From NCBI RefSeq assembly GCF_900105555.1, contig NZ_FNTZ01000001.1, positions 3,351,501 through 3,415,500 on the forward strand: 64,000 nucleotides of DNA, written 5' to 3'. This DNA comes from Pseudomonas coleopterorum (GTDB lineage: Bacteria > Pseudomonadota > Gammaproteobacteria > Pseudomonadales > Pseudomonadaceae). Position numbers and translations under genes: made by a program. Under the pieces are notes generated by a model, which made no database searches, was not told where the DNA came from, and worked only from the letters and a program-made list of their open reading frames with translations. Below are positions 42,754 through 50,738 of this stretch, one piece after another; within the stretch, counting starts at the first letter, position 1, and the number at the start of each line of letters is the position of its first letter.

Positions 42754-43224
42754 ATGAGCGCCGACGGCGTCTTCCAAACCCTGCACGGGCTCGCTGTACT
42801 GATGTGGCTGGGCGGCATGCTCGCGACCTGGATGATCCTGCGCCCCGCCGGGCTTGCGGCGGCTTCGCGAGCTCGGCGCTTGACGCGCCTGGCGGATATT
42901 TTCCCACAGGTGTTCGGCTGGATCTGGGCAGCCGTGCTGATTCTTCCGATCAGCGGCGTCGCTCTGCTGCGCCTGCACTTCACCGGCTTCGAGACGGCAC
43001 CACGCGATGTGCAGATCATGATGGGCCTGTACGTGATCATGGCGGCGCTGTTGCTGCGCATGCAGGGGCTGCAACTGCCCGCGCTGCGCAAAGCCGTCGC
43101 GGCCCAGGACTGGGCGGACGGCATGGCTGCCACGAAAAAACTGCGACGCCTGGCCATCGCGGGTCTGCTGCTGGGCCTGGCCGTCGTGGTGCTGGCCGTG
43201 GCCAGGCAGCTCAACGACGTTTAG
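42754..43224 (+). CDS. CopD-like four-helix membrane protein
   Basis: A 156-aa protein with four hydrophobic helices, starting MSADGVFQTLHGLAVLMWLGGM. It has a His at the beginning of helix 1 and belongs with the CopD-family small membrane proteins. GGAGA lies 5 nt upstream of the ATG at 42754. It is convergent with, and overlaps by 4 bp, the glycine-rich gene. Confidence 0.72.
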   Translation: MSADGVFQTLHGLAVLMWLGGMLATWMILRPAGLAAASRARRLTRLADIFPQVFGWIWAAVLILPISGVALLRLHFTGFETAPRDVQIMMGLYVIMAALLLRMQGLQLPALRKAVAAQDWADGMAATKKLRRLAIAGLLLGLAVVVLAVARQLNDV

Positions 43225-43979
43225 AAGCGCTGGACGCTCAAGGTGCCCGCGGCGCCCGCCTCGCCGACACGTCCCGGCAAGCCTTCGCGGCCCGACTTGC
43301 CGCCTTCGGCACGGTACACCACGCAGCCCTTGGATTTGCCGCCGGCGCCTGCACGTCCCGGCACACCGGCTGCACCGCCCTGGCCGCCATCGGTGCGAAC
43401 CTTGATCGATTCGCTGGCAAACGTGGCCGGTACGCGCAGACGGACGTTGGCGCCAGACGCCCCCGGCAGGCCATCGCCACCATTGTCGCCATTGCCACCG
43501 CGTCCCGCCGAACCCCAGGTGCAGCCGGGCGCCTCGCCATTGCCGCCATCGAGACCGGCATAGCCATCGGCGCCCGCGCCGCCGCGCGCATCGATGTTCA
43601 ATTCCTGAGCGTTGAGCGATTGCAGCTGTACGTCGAGATTACGCCCCGCACGCGCCGCCTTCTGGTGAGTGCCCGGTGCCCCGCGGGCCAGGATCTGGCT
43701 GCCACTGCCCAGTTCGGCGTGCTGCGCTCGCAGGCGCAGTTCCTGCTCGCCCGGAACAACAGCGATGCGTGCCTCATGTCCCAGGCGCAATTGCTCGACA
43801 CTGAGGTCGGTCAGGTTGGCCGGAATCAACAGGGTGCCGTAATCCGCCACGTCCAGCCGTTGCAGCTGCAGCACGCTGGAGCTGGCCGGCAGGCGCAGCA
43901 GGGAATGGGGTTCGACACTGACCGACTCGGCCAATGCCAGCGGCGCAAACAGTACTGCCAACAGACCCAGCTTACGCAT
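43221..43979 (-). CDS. Exported glycine-rich collagen-like protein
   Basis: A 252-aa protein with a signal peptide (KLGLLAVLFAPLALAES). Residues ~20-130 form a beta-rich N-domain. A glycine-rich collagen-like region follows (GLDGGNGEAPGC, GDNGGDGLPGASGA, GREGLPGRVGEAGAAG), interrupted by a short beta segment. Two Cys (one in EAPGCTWG, one in KSKGCVVY) may form a disulfide. Its ATG lies inside the end of the DUF1145 gene (8-nt overlap). Function is unknown. Confidence 0.75.
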   Translation of the reverse strand: MRKLGLLAVLFAPLALAESVSVEPHSLLRLPASSSVLQLQRLDVADYGTLLIPANLTDLSVEQLRLGHEARIAVVPGEQELRLRAQHAELGSGSQILARGAPGTHQKAARAGRNLDVQLQSLNAQELNIDARGGAGADGYAGLDGGNGEAPGCTWGSAGRGGNGDNGGDGLPGASGANVRLRVPATFASESIKVRTDGGQGGAAGVPGRAGAGGKSKGCVVYRAEGGKSGREGLPGRVGEAGAAGTLSVQRF

Positions 43980-44250
43980 GGCTAGCCTCGGTATCGAGCG
44001 GTGCAGGAATGGATTGGATATGAAAGATCCCGGCCAGCAGGATCTGCACGCGATCGAGCCAGGGATGGCTGCGCCCGCGCAGGCGCTTGTTGAAAGCGAC
44101 GACTTCGATCACATGCAGCAGCAACAGCGTGCCGCCGGCCAGGTTGATCAATGCATGAAACGGTTTGACCATCGGCAGGAACAGGTTGAGCAGCACCACC
44201 CACCAGAACAGCAGCGTCAGACATTTACCCAGAATCAGAAATCCTTTCAT
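43972..44250 (-). CDS. DUF1145 small membrane protein
   Basis: A 92-aa protein with two hydrophobic helices (CLTLLFWWVVLLNLFLPM and LAGGTLLLLHVIEVVAFN) typical of DUF1145. It is co-transcribed and overlapping with the collagen-like gene. Confidence 0.82.
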   Translation of the reverse strand: MKGFLILGKCLTLLFWWVVLLNLFLPMVKPFHALINLAGGTLLLLHVIEVVAFNKRLRGRSHPWLDRVQILLAGIFHIQSIPAPLDTEASHA

Positions 44251-44344
44251 GTGCCCCCCACGGCATCGGCTAGGCGCACATTAACGGCTGGGGGGTGGCG
44301 GTGACCAGAGGCCGGCAGGAAAAAGCTCTGTCGGCCTCTGTTCA

Positions 44345-45079
44345 TCAATGCGTCAGATGGATTTCCACGCGACGGTTCTTGGCCCGTCCGGCGTCGGTGT
44401 CATTGCTGTCGACCGGCTCGCTTTCGCCGCGACCTTCGCTGCTCAGCTTGTCTGCCGCAACGCCTTGCGACAGCAGAAAGGAGACCACGCTGGCAGCACG
44501 CTGCTCGGACAGCTTCTGGTTGAAGGCATCGCTGCCGACGCTGTCGGTATGGCCGATGATCCTGACCGTAGCCACCTGGGAGGCCTTGATGCGCGAGGCC
44601 AAGGAAGTCAGTTCGGTACGAGCGCTGCCAGTGAGCTCGGCGCTGCCGAATTCGAAAGGCACGTCGCCAGCATCGCTCAAGGTCACGACCTCGGGGATGT
44701 CCGCCACGGGTGGCTCAGGCGCCTTGGTGACCGCCGGATACACGGGCAACGGGCAGCCGTTGTGTTTGACCGGGGTGTTGGGAGGGGTGTCGGGGCAACG
44801 GTCGCGGCGGTCGAACACGCCGTCTTCGTCCTTGTCGCCATCCTGGGCGTAGCAGACCAGGCCAGCGGCTACGGCGCCCGCCAGACCGCCACCGGCAGCC
44901 CAGGCTCCGCTTTCGATGGCACCCAGGCCACCACCGACCAGGCCGCCCAGCACGCTGCAAACCGGCCAGGTACGTGAATTCAGTGGAGATGCGCCATCAC
45001 GGGTGGTACTGCAACCGCCCAGCACACCAGCGACCAGCAGAGCGGGAAGTACGGCCCGCGATAGATCTTTCAGCATCAT
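44345..45079 (-). CDS. OmpA-family lipoprotein with TSP3-like calcium motif (copy 1)
   Basis: A 244-aa lipoprotein (lipobox VLGGC, Cys23). A glycine-zipper-like helix is followed by an Asp-rich thrombospondin-type-3-like stretch (DGDKDEDGVFDRRDRCP) and a C-terminal OmpA peptidoglycan-binding domain (IIGHTDSVGSDAFNQKLSEQ). It is a paralogue of the next gene and probably anchors the outer membrane to peptidoglycan. Confidence 0.88.
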   Translation of the reverse strand: MMLKDLSRAVLPALLVAGVLGGCSTTRDGASPLNSRTWPVCSVLGGLVGGGLGAIESGAWAAGGGLAGAVAAGLVCYAQDGDKDEDGVFDRRDRCPDTPPNTPVKHNGCPLPVYPAVTKAPEPPVADIPEVVTLSDAGDVPFEFGSAELTGSARTELTSLASRIKASQVATVRIIGHTDSVGSDAFNQKLSEQRAASVVSFLLSQGVAADKLSSEGRGESEPVDSNDTDAGRAKNRRVEIHLTH

Positions 45080-45174
45080 TCAAGGCTCCTGAGTCGCCGG
45101 CGGGTGCCGGCAACTAAGAAGTAAAGCGTGCCGCCGGTCGTTGTACAAGGCGACTGGCGGTCACTGATAAAGGT

Positions 45175-45879
45175 TCAACGCTGGATGAGAATCTCGGTAC
45201 GGCGGTTCATGGCGCGACCGTCTGCGGTGTTGTTGTCGGCGACCGGTTGGGCTTCGCCCATGCCTTTGACCGATACCACGCTGGCACGCGGCACGCCGCT
45301 GCTCACCAGGTAGTCAGTCACCGCCTTGGCGCGCTGCTCGGACAAGCGTTGGTTGTAGGCGTCTCTGCCAACACTGTCGGTATGACCGCTGACGCTCAGG
45401 CGCGCCGTGGTGGCCTCGGTTTTCAAGCGGGTAGCGACGGTATCGAGCTGCGCCCGGTCGGCGGCGGTGAGGGTGGCCTTGTCGAATTCGAAATGCACGT
45501 TGCGGATGACGATCGTTTCCTCCTTGGGCAGCGGTGCCGGTTCGGCGGCCACGGGCATCGGCGCCGGAGCGGGCGGCGGGCAACCGTTGGCGTCGACCGG
45601 TGTGCCTTTGGGCGTGCCGGGACACTTGTCGCGGCTGTCCGGTACGCCATCACCATCCTCGTCGCCATCGCCATGCACCCAGCAATAGGCCGCACCGACA
45701 CCGGCCGCCGCTGCGCCGACACCGGCGGCCAGCGATCCGCTTTCGATGGCACCCAGCGCCGCGCCGGTCACGCCGCCCACGGCTGCACACATCGGCCAGT
45801 CGGTTTTCTGCAAGCCTGCGCAACCGGTCAGCACACTGCTGACCAGGATCAAGGGTAACGCCGTCCGAACTATGCTCAT
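45175..45879 (-). CDS. OmpA-family lipoprotein with TSP3-like calcium motif (copy 2)
   Basis: A 234-aa lipoprotein (lipobox VLTGC, Cys20). The architecture is the same as copy 1: glycine-zipper helix, TSP3-like DGDEDGDGVPDSRDKCP, OmpA domain SGHTDSVGRDAYNQRLSEQ. The two genes are in tandem, about 95 bp apart, and likely arose by duplication. Confidence 0.88.
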   Translation of the reverse strand: MSIVRTALPLILVSSVLTGCAGLQKTDWPMCAAVGGVTGAALGAIESGSLAAGVGAAAAGVGAAYCWVHGDGDEDGDGVPDSRDKCPGTPKGTPVDANGCPPPAPAPMPVAAEPAPLPKEETIVIRNVHFEFDKATLTAADRAQLDTVATRLKTEATTARLSVSGHTDSVGRDAYNQRLSEQRAKAVTDYLVSSGVPRASVVSVKGMGEAQPVADNNTADGRAMNRRTEILIQR

Positions 45880-46042
45880 CTAGGTTTCTCCTCAGGGAAA
45901 TCGGCGACAGGGGCCGATGTTCAGGGAGTAAAGACTGCCCAGGCCATATGCGCCAGCAATAAGCCATGTCGGGGCGGCTCAATCAGTGCTGGGCCATCAG
46001 GCCGAGGCCCTATAATGTGACGGCCAAGACCGAGGAGTAGCA

Positions 46043-46540
46043 ATGACCGACGCATTTTCTGCCCGCACCCCGCAACAGGCCCTGGCGGCCCTGCTCGAAC
46101 GCCATGCGCCCCAGCGCCTGCTGCTGATCGGCGCCAGCGACTTCCCCGCCCTGGCGGCGTTCGAGGCGGCGCACCCTGAAACCCAGATCTCCAGAGCGGC
46201 GCCCGGCCCCCTGCCCGCGCATCTGGCCGGACAGCGCTTCGACCTGGCGCTGGCGCTGGATTGCCTGGAGCATTTGAGCAAGCCCGAAGGCACGCGCCTG
46301 CTGGCCGGCATCCGCAACCTCAATGCGAGCTGCATCGCCGTGCTGGCCGACCCGGTCGCCAGCGGGTGGAACGATACCGACTTCTACGCCCTGGCCCTGC
46401 AGGCCAGCGAGCGCTTTGCCCGCGACCAGCAGGTGCTCACGCTGTACACCTATGATGTGCGCGAATACAAACAAGTCCCGGATTGGCTCAACGCCAAGTT
46501 CTGGGCCAACCCGGAAAACTTTGGCAAGTATTGGTGGTGA
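46043..46540 (+). CDS. DUF6231-type conserved hypothetical protein
   Basis: A 165-aa protein resembling a degenerate SAM-methyltransferase fold ([31 protein letters not shown]) with a conserved C-terminus [16 protein letters not shown]. It is immediately upstream of ychJ (1 bp between stop and start). A TATAAT box lies at 46011-46016. Function is unknown. Confidence 0.75.
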   Translation: MTDAFSARTPQQALAALLERHAPQRLLLIGASDFPALAAFEAAHPETQISRAAPGPLPAHLAGQRFDLALALDCLEHLSKPEGTRLLAGIRNLNASCIAVLADPVASGWNDTDFYALALQASERFARDQQVLTLYTYDVREYKQVPDWLNAKFWANPENFGKYWW

Positions 46541-46541
46541 T

Positions 46542-47024
46542 ATGAGCGTTTCGATCTGTCCGTGCGCAAGTGGCAATCTGCTGCCGGCCTGTTGCGGCCG
46601 CTATCACGAAGGCCAGCCGGCCCCCGACGCCCAGAGCCTGATGCGCTCGCGCTACAGCGCCTACGTGCTGGGCCTGGTCGATTATCTGGTGGCCACCACC
46701 CTGCACGCCCAGCAGGCCGGTCTCGACCGCCAGGCCATTTCCCAGTGGAGTTCGCAGAGTACTTGGCTGGGCCTGGAAGTCGTCGCGGCGGAAGTTTTCG
46801 GCGGCCAACCCGAACATGCCTTCGTGACCTTCAGCGCCCGCTGGCACGACAGCGCCGGCGAACACTGCCACCGCGAGCGCTCCGCCTTCGTGCAGCACGA
46901 CGGCCGCTGGTACTTCATCGACCCGACGGTACCACTCAAGGCCAGCCGCAACGACAGCTGCCCCTGCGCGAGCGGGCAGAAGTTCAAGAAGTGCTGCCAC
47001 AATTACCTACAAGCTAATTTGTAG
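46542..47024 (+). CDS. ychJ: YchJ-family SEC-C protein, 3' end altered by island insertion
   Basis: A 160-aa YchJ-type protein with two SEC-C zinc motifs, [13 protein letters not shown] at the N-terminus and [13 protein letters not shown] at the C-terminus, around the YchJ NTF2-like domain. After CC it ends HNYLQANL, encoded by island DNA. Joining at the 13-bp repeat would instead give CC-ASYISQ-stop (stop at 53090-53092). The function of YchJ is unknown; the zinc domains are intact, so the protein may still work. Confidence 0.88.
   Translation: MSVSICPCASGNLLPACCGRYHEGQPAPDAQSLMRSRYSAYVLGLVDYLVATTLHAQQAGLDRQAISQWSSQSTWLGLEVVAAEVFGGQPEHAFVTFSARWHDSAGEHCHRERSAFVQHDGRWYFIDPTVPLKASRNDSCPCASGQKFKKCCHNYLQANL
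46985..46997. repeat. Left attachment repeat (attL core)
   Basis: CAAGAAGTGCTGC, identical to 53059-53071, lying in the SEC-C coding segment of ychJ just before the recombinase gene. Confidence 0.8.
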
Positions 47025-47026
47025 GT
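47005..47026. repeat. 8-bp inverted repeat beside attL
   Basis: ACCTACAA / TTGTAGGT arms (47005-47012 and 47019-47026) around GCTAAT. It lies between the attL core and the recombinase start, where it could be an operator or part of the original attP arm. Confidence 0.45.
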
Positions 47027-47036
47027 AGAGAGCACG

Positions 47037-47627
47037 ATGTCCAAGGTCTTTAGTTACGGGCGGTTCAGCAACGCAACACAGTCAGCAGGGGACAGTTACG
47101 CACGTCAGACAAAGGCTGCAAAGGCGTTCGCCGAGGGGCGTGGGTTAGACTTAGCGGACCCAGCTGAGTATCTGTTCTTCGATAAGGGGCGTTCGGCTTA
47201 CAAGGGCAAGCATCTTGACGATACTGGAGAATTAGCGCGGTTTCTGAGGTATGTAGAGGATGGGTCAATCCCAGCGGGTAGCTATCTGGTGATTGAAAGC
47301 CTCGACTGTCTCAGCAGAGAGAGAGTGCGCGATGCCCTTCCGCGCTTTCTCGATTTACTAGCGAAAGGGATCAACATATTCACAAGCGCTGACAATCACC
47401 TGTACACCCAGGACTACGACGTCACCGACTTCCTGATCAGCGTCATCTGCATGGTACGCGCCCACGAGGAAAGCGCTGTTAAAGGTGTACGTGTGTCGGC
47501 GGCATCGCAGGCTAAACAGAAGCTAGCGTGGGAGACTGGCAAGCCGCTCGGTAAACTCCGGTCCCTATGGCTAGACCTGACACTAGACGGCTATGTCCTG
47601 AACCCTGAACGTGCTGCGGATGCATGA
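47037..47627 (+). CDS. Serine recombinase, catalytic domain only, probably inactive
   Basis: A 196-aa protein with the resolvase/invertase catalytic domain: nucleophile Ser11 in YGRFSNATQSAGDSYARQ. The active-site motif that reads LDRLSR in relatives is LDCLSR here; Cys91 (codon TGT) replaces an Arg expected to be catalytic. The large-serine-recombinase C-terminal DNA-binding and zinc-ribbon domains are missing: the protein stops just after VLNPERAADA. No continuation appears in other frames. It adjoins attL, so its intact ancestor probably inserted the island. Confidence 0.85.
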   Translation: MSKVFSYGRFSNATQSAGDSYARQTKAAKAFAEGRGLDLADPAEYLFFDKGRSAYKGKHLDDTGELARFLRYVEDGSIPAGSYLVIESLDCLSRERVRDALPRFLDLLAKGINIFTSADNHLYTQDYDVTDFLISVICMVRAHEESAVKGVRVSAASQAKQKLAWETGKPLGKLRSLWLDLTLDGYVLNPERAADA

Positions 47628-47752
47628 CGGCCCAGCCGCTCACCCAGTCGGAGAAGTCATTCCCGCATTTGGCAGGGTGTAAGCATGATGATGAGGCTAC
47701 CCAGCACCCTTGGCAGACGTTGCACGAGATCATTGATAACGAACGAGGGTAA
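47624..47752 (+). CDS. Small ORF overlapping the recombinase stop
   Basis: A 42-codon ORF (MTAQPLTQSEKSFPHLAG start, HEIIDNERG end). Its ATG overlaps the recombinase TGA (ATGA), the arrangement of coupled genes. No family was recognised, and chance cannot be excluded at this length. Confidence 0.3.
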   Translation: MTAQPLTQSEKSFPHLAGCKHDDEATQHPWQTLHEIIDNERG

Positions 47753-47773
47753 TGGCAAGAGGATAGCCACCTT

Positions 47774-47785
47774 GTACACTGGTGC
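47774..47785. promoter_or_regulatory. Candidate LexA2-type operator
   Basis: GTACACTGGTGC fits GTAC-N4-GTGC, the binding motif I recall for the second LexA (LexA2) of P. putida. It ends 27 bp before the start of the AbiJ-like gene. LexA2 controls a mutagenesis cassette and reportedly a prophage gene. A single site match is weak evidence. Confidence 0.4.
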
Positions 47786-47812
47786 ATGCCATCGAGAACC
47801 AAGGAAGCAAAG

Positions 47813-48673
47813 ATGTCCGACCCAAAAGCCCCTGAGCTTGATTTCTCCCAGCGCATGGGAATCATTCCTGCCACACCAAGGATGCAGCTCGATGAAATTA
47901 CTTCCGAACTGAGGAATTCGCTTTGGAACGTGTTGACGATTGAGTTATTCGACCACTATCAGAGACCTTACGATAGCAGCTTTCAATATGTTAAAGGCTG
48001 CAACTTCCATGAATACGTTAATAAGCTGTATGCCGACTTCTTCAAAACTCGAGTAGATAATATCCCGCCCTACTGGTATGAATTAGTTCCAGAGATTAGC
48101 CAGAGGTTTTATGAACTTAGATGGGATAGAGTTTACGCCTTCATGGAATTCACTGTAGGCAACACCGACCCTATCTATTCTGAAGACATTGCTAGAGAGT
48201 GTAATAGGGTTTTACAGCGGGAGAATTCAGGCTATCGCTTTGTGGCTGGCAAAGTCACACCGATTACATCTAGCGAAGAAATCCACGAGATCGAAGATGC
48301 GATCAAGCGGGGTAACGGTTACGCAGGGGTCAACACTCACCTACAGACAGCATTGGTACTAATGTCAGACAGGGAGAATCCCGACTATCGCAATTCCATT
48401 AAGGAATCTATCAGCGCTGTCGAGAGCCTAGCAAAGCAGCTCACAGGCAATGCTACGACACTAGCCCCGGCCTTGAACGAACTGGAGAAGCATCACAACT
48501 TACATCCTGCACTGAAGAAAGCCTTCTCCTCATTGTATGGCTGGACATCTGACGCCGATGGTATCAGACATTGCCTTATGGATGTACAGAATCTTACTCA
48601 AGCTGATGCGCGGTTCATGCTGATTACCTGTTCTGCGTTTATCAACTTTGTCATAGATAGCACCAAGAATTGA
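47813..48673 (+). CDS. AbiJ-like abortive infection protein (AbiJ-NTD4 type)
   Basis: A 286-aa protein. The N-terminus, LDFSQRMGIIPATPRMQLDE then LRNSLWNVL, matches the AbiJ N-terminal domain type 4. The C-terminal ~130 residues (NPDYRNSIKESISAVESLAK, LHPALKKAFSSLYGWTSD, MLITCSAFINFVIDS) match the all-helical HEPN-like AbiJ C-terminal domain. Relatives act in abortive infection against phage, probably as RNases. The ATG at 47813 has AAGGAAG upstream; an ATG at 47786 is in frame but would overlap the operator-like site. Base composition is AT-richer than the flanks. Confidence 0.8.
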   Translation: MSDPKAPELDFSQRMGIIPATPRMQLDEITSELRNSLWNVLTIELFDHYQRPYDSSFQYVKGCNFHEYVNKLYADFFKTRVDNIPPYWYELVPEISQRFYELRWDRVYAFMEFTVGNTDPIYSEDIARECNRVLQRENSGYRFVAGKVTPITSSEEIHEIEDAIKRGNGYAGVNTHLQTALVLMSDRENPDYRNSIKESISAVESLAKQLTGNATTLAPALNELEKHHNLHPALKKAFSSLYGWTSDADGIRHCLMDVQNLTQADARFMLITCSAFINFVIDSTKN

Positions 48674-48739
48674 TCTAAATGGTATTACTAAGCTGGTTCC
48701 AGTACGCTACGAGGACGCTTCTGTTTACGGCAATACAAA

Positions 48740-49159
48740 ATGTTTAAGCAAACGGCACTGGGCCTATTCTTACTTGGTTGTGCTTCACTCGCTGGCGCGA
48801 GCTTGCTAACTGAGGAGCAAACCAACATCACGAAGTATGCCGGTTATCTTTGGGCTGTCAAAGAAATTAGTCCTGAGGTGATGACCAGCTCGGTGAATAT
48901 AGTTGAAACCAGAATGAAAGCTATTGCACAGAAAGACGACTTACCAATGATGACATTTGCGGCGCTTCGCAACACCGCTAACACAAACTCGCAAATTATC
49001 GTAAGTTACGTCAAGTCCCAATACAAAGCAGGAAAAGACCCTGATATCAAAGGGATGACTAGTAAAGCATTAGCGTTTTGCAAGAAGAGTGGAATCAGTG
49101 TTGGATGGAAGGATGACAAAATGTCTTTCTCCCTCGACGATATAGGGGATGTGTTGTAA
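48740..49159 (+). CDS. Small exported hypothetical protein of the island
   Basis: A 139-aa protein with an N-terminal signal (KQTALGLFLLGCASLAGAS) that could be cleaved by either signal peptidase; LLGC resembles a lipobox. The mature part is helical with a conserved-looking KALAFCKKSGIS near the C-terminus. I do not recognise a family. It follows the AbiJ-like gene by 66 bp in the same direction. Confidence 0.6.
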   Translation: MFKQTALGLFLLGCASLAGASLLTEEQTNITKYAGYLWAVKEISPEVMTSSVNIVETRMKAIAQKDDLPMMTFAALRNTANTNSQIIVSYVKSQYKAGKDPDIKGMTSKALAFCKKSGISVGWKDDKMSFSLDDIGDVL

Positions 49160-49196
49160 TCCCCCACTATTACTGGCAGGGGCTTGATCGTCATTC

Positions 49197-50423
49197 CTAT
49201 GGAAGAGGTTCATAGCTGACTTCTGGTTGCACGCTGAACAAGACAGGAAGGATGTCGGCTGGTTGGCCGTCCAGCGTGTCCGCAAATGGCACTGCGAACG
49301 CTGGCGTTTTGATTCTGGCGAGTAGCACAGGGAAACGAATCGGCTTGTACGCTGGAATGCGTTCCTTACGAGCTGGCCTTTCATACACAGTGCCGAAACT
49401 TTCCTCAAGACTGGCGTAGTCGATCACCTTGGTGTTGCGTTGCACGAAGTCATCAATGACATGTTGCACATCGCCTACCGTCTTCCCATGAAGTAGGTCG
49501 AAGATGGCCTGTTCAAAATCCCTGTCTGCCACTTCATCCGTCGACCGAAGGCGTAGGTACTGGATGTAAGGCAGGTCTTCGAGCACTTGTGACAGCCCTG
49601 AACGATATTGAGCGTGACGCTCTAGCTCCATAACCAGTACGGCTACAAGTGAATACCTCACCGTCTTTGGTGACCATCCTTTCGCTTCCTTGCCCTTGAG
49701 TTCCGATTGCAGTGTGCTCAACGCAACAGTGGTCATGGCTACCAGGTCTTTCAAGTGACGAGCATGCACCGGGTCAGATGGGTTCAGGAACTCACGTAGC
49801 CAGCGTAGAAGCTCGTTACGGCGTGTCGGTTTGATCTTGCCCAGCTTTACAACTTCGTCAATCAAAGGCTTGCCGAGGTAGTCAATCAGGCGTTCCAGCA
49901 CATCGCTATCGCGTTCGTTATCATGAACGGCATGGCGAGGGTGACAGTCTGAACGTGCAATGCGGCGTCCGCCGCTGTAGTAGCTAGTGCCATAGGCTTT
50001 GTTGGGCTTCTGGGGGCTGAGCACCAAGTTATCAGCGTAGTACATTCCGATTTGGGTTTGACCTTCGACCGGGGCGATGTGGGAAAGCTCGAACAGGCGA
50101 GCTGTTCCGTACTGGTTGCACTTGAAGGCCAGAGCTTGAAGCTGGATAACTTCGAGTAGTGATTGGGCTGTGTGCCCCTTGAGTACTTCCAGAGTTCCTG
50201 CACGTTTGCACTCCTGCACAAGACGATAGAACGGTGCTGAGTGGCGAGCCTTTTCGATGTGGTCAACTTTGGGGCGCTTGCTGTTGGCAGTCTTACGAGT
50301 GCATTGCACGGAGCAATACTTCTTACTGGCGGTGGGAGTGGTAAACACTTTGGAGCATTTGCTGCATCTACGACTGTGGCGCTTCTTTGCCTTGGTGGTT
50401 GTTGCTTTGGATGGTCCGATCAC
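49197..50423 (-). CDS. Zinc-ribbon / HNH-like protein of unknown function
   Basis: A 408-aa protein, GTG start with AAGAAGG upstream. The N-terminus is a basic zinc-ribbon (CSKCSKVF, then YCSVQC). Residues ~115-150 read ELSHIAPVEGQ, ADNLVLSPQKPNKAYG, resembling an HNH nuclease core (His, then Asn, then Asn) followed by a basic stretch. The C-terminal half is helical without a known domain. The nuclease reading is inference. It opposes the neighbouring island genes. Confidence 0.6.
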   Translation of the reverse strand: MIGPSKATTTKAKKRHSRRCSKCSKVFTTPTASKKYCSVQCTRKTANSKRPKVDHIEKARHSAPFYRLVQECKRAGTLEVLKGHTAQSLLEVIQLQALAFKCNQYGTARLFELSHIAPVEGQTQIGMYYADNLVLSPQKPNKAYGTSYYSGGRRIARSDCHPRHAVHDNERDSDVLERLIDYLGKPLIDEVVKLGKIKPTRRNELLRWLREFLNPSDPVHARHLKDLVAMTTVALSTLQSELKGKEAKGWSPKTVRYSLVAVLVMELERHAQYRSGLSQVLEDLPYIQYLRLRSTDEVADRDFEQAIFDLLHGKTVGDVQHVIDDFVQRNTKVIDYASLEESFGTVYERPARKERIPAYKPIRFPVLLARIKTPAFAVPFADTLDGQPADILPVLFSVQPEVSYEPLP

Positions 50424-50555
50424 GGCTACCTTCTTCCTTGTTCCGAATTACTGGTGATAGTTGGTAATGATGGGTATGGCGGCATGATGGACTGCACAAA
50501 GATCAGAATCTCATAGAAGTGAATACATGCCCACACACTTTGCATGTGCAAACTT

Positions 50556-50738
50556 TCATGCTGCGAACTTCTCAAATGGAACAGCGACGTTTCCGTCGGG
50601 TTGTGCGACTACCCAGCGGCGAAGGCCGTTAATGTTGAACACTTCTCTGACGATGAACCTCTTGCGGCTGGTGCCGATGAGAGTCATGGCGGCTGACATC
50701 GCCGCCCCTTGTGATGTGAATTCGTATGGCGTAGCCAT
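50556..50738 (-). CDS. Small hypothetical protein upstream of the HNH-like gene
   Basis: A 60-aa protein, MATPYEFTSQGAAMSAAMTL start and a C-terminal REVFNINGLRRWVVAQPDG. It lies 133 bp upstream of the HNH-like gene in the same direction. The ribosome binding site is weak (GAAAG). It may be a partner or leader gene; no family was recognised. Confidence 0.4.
   Translation of the reverse strand: MATPYEFTSQGAAMSAAMTLIGTSRKRFIVREVFNINGLRRWVVAQPDGNVAVPFEKFAA

Noticed and set aside
47037..47812. Frameshift hiding the rest of the serine recombinase
   Set aside because: The three frames after 47627 were read and none gives a zinc-ribbon or recombinase-domain continuation; only the 42-codon ORF is found.
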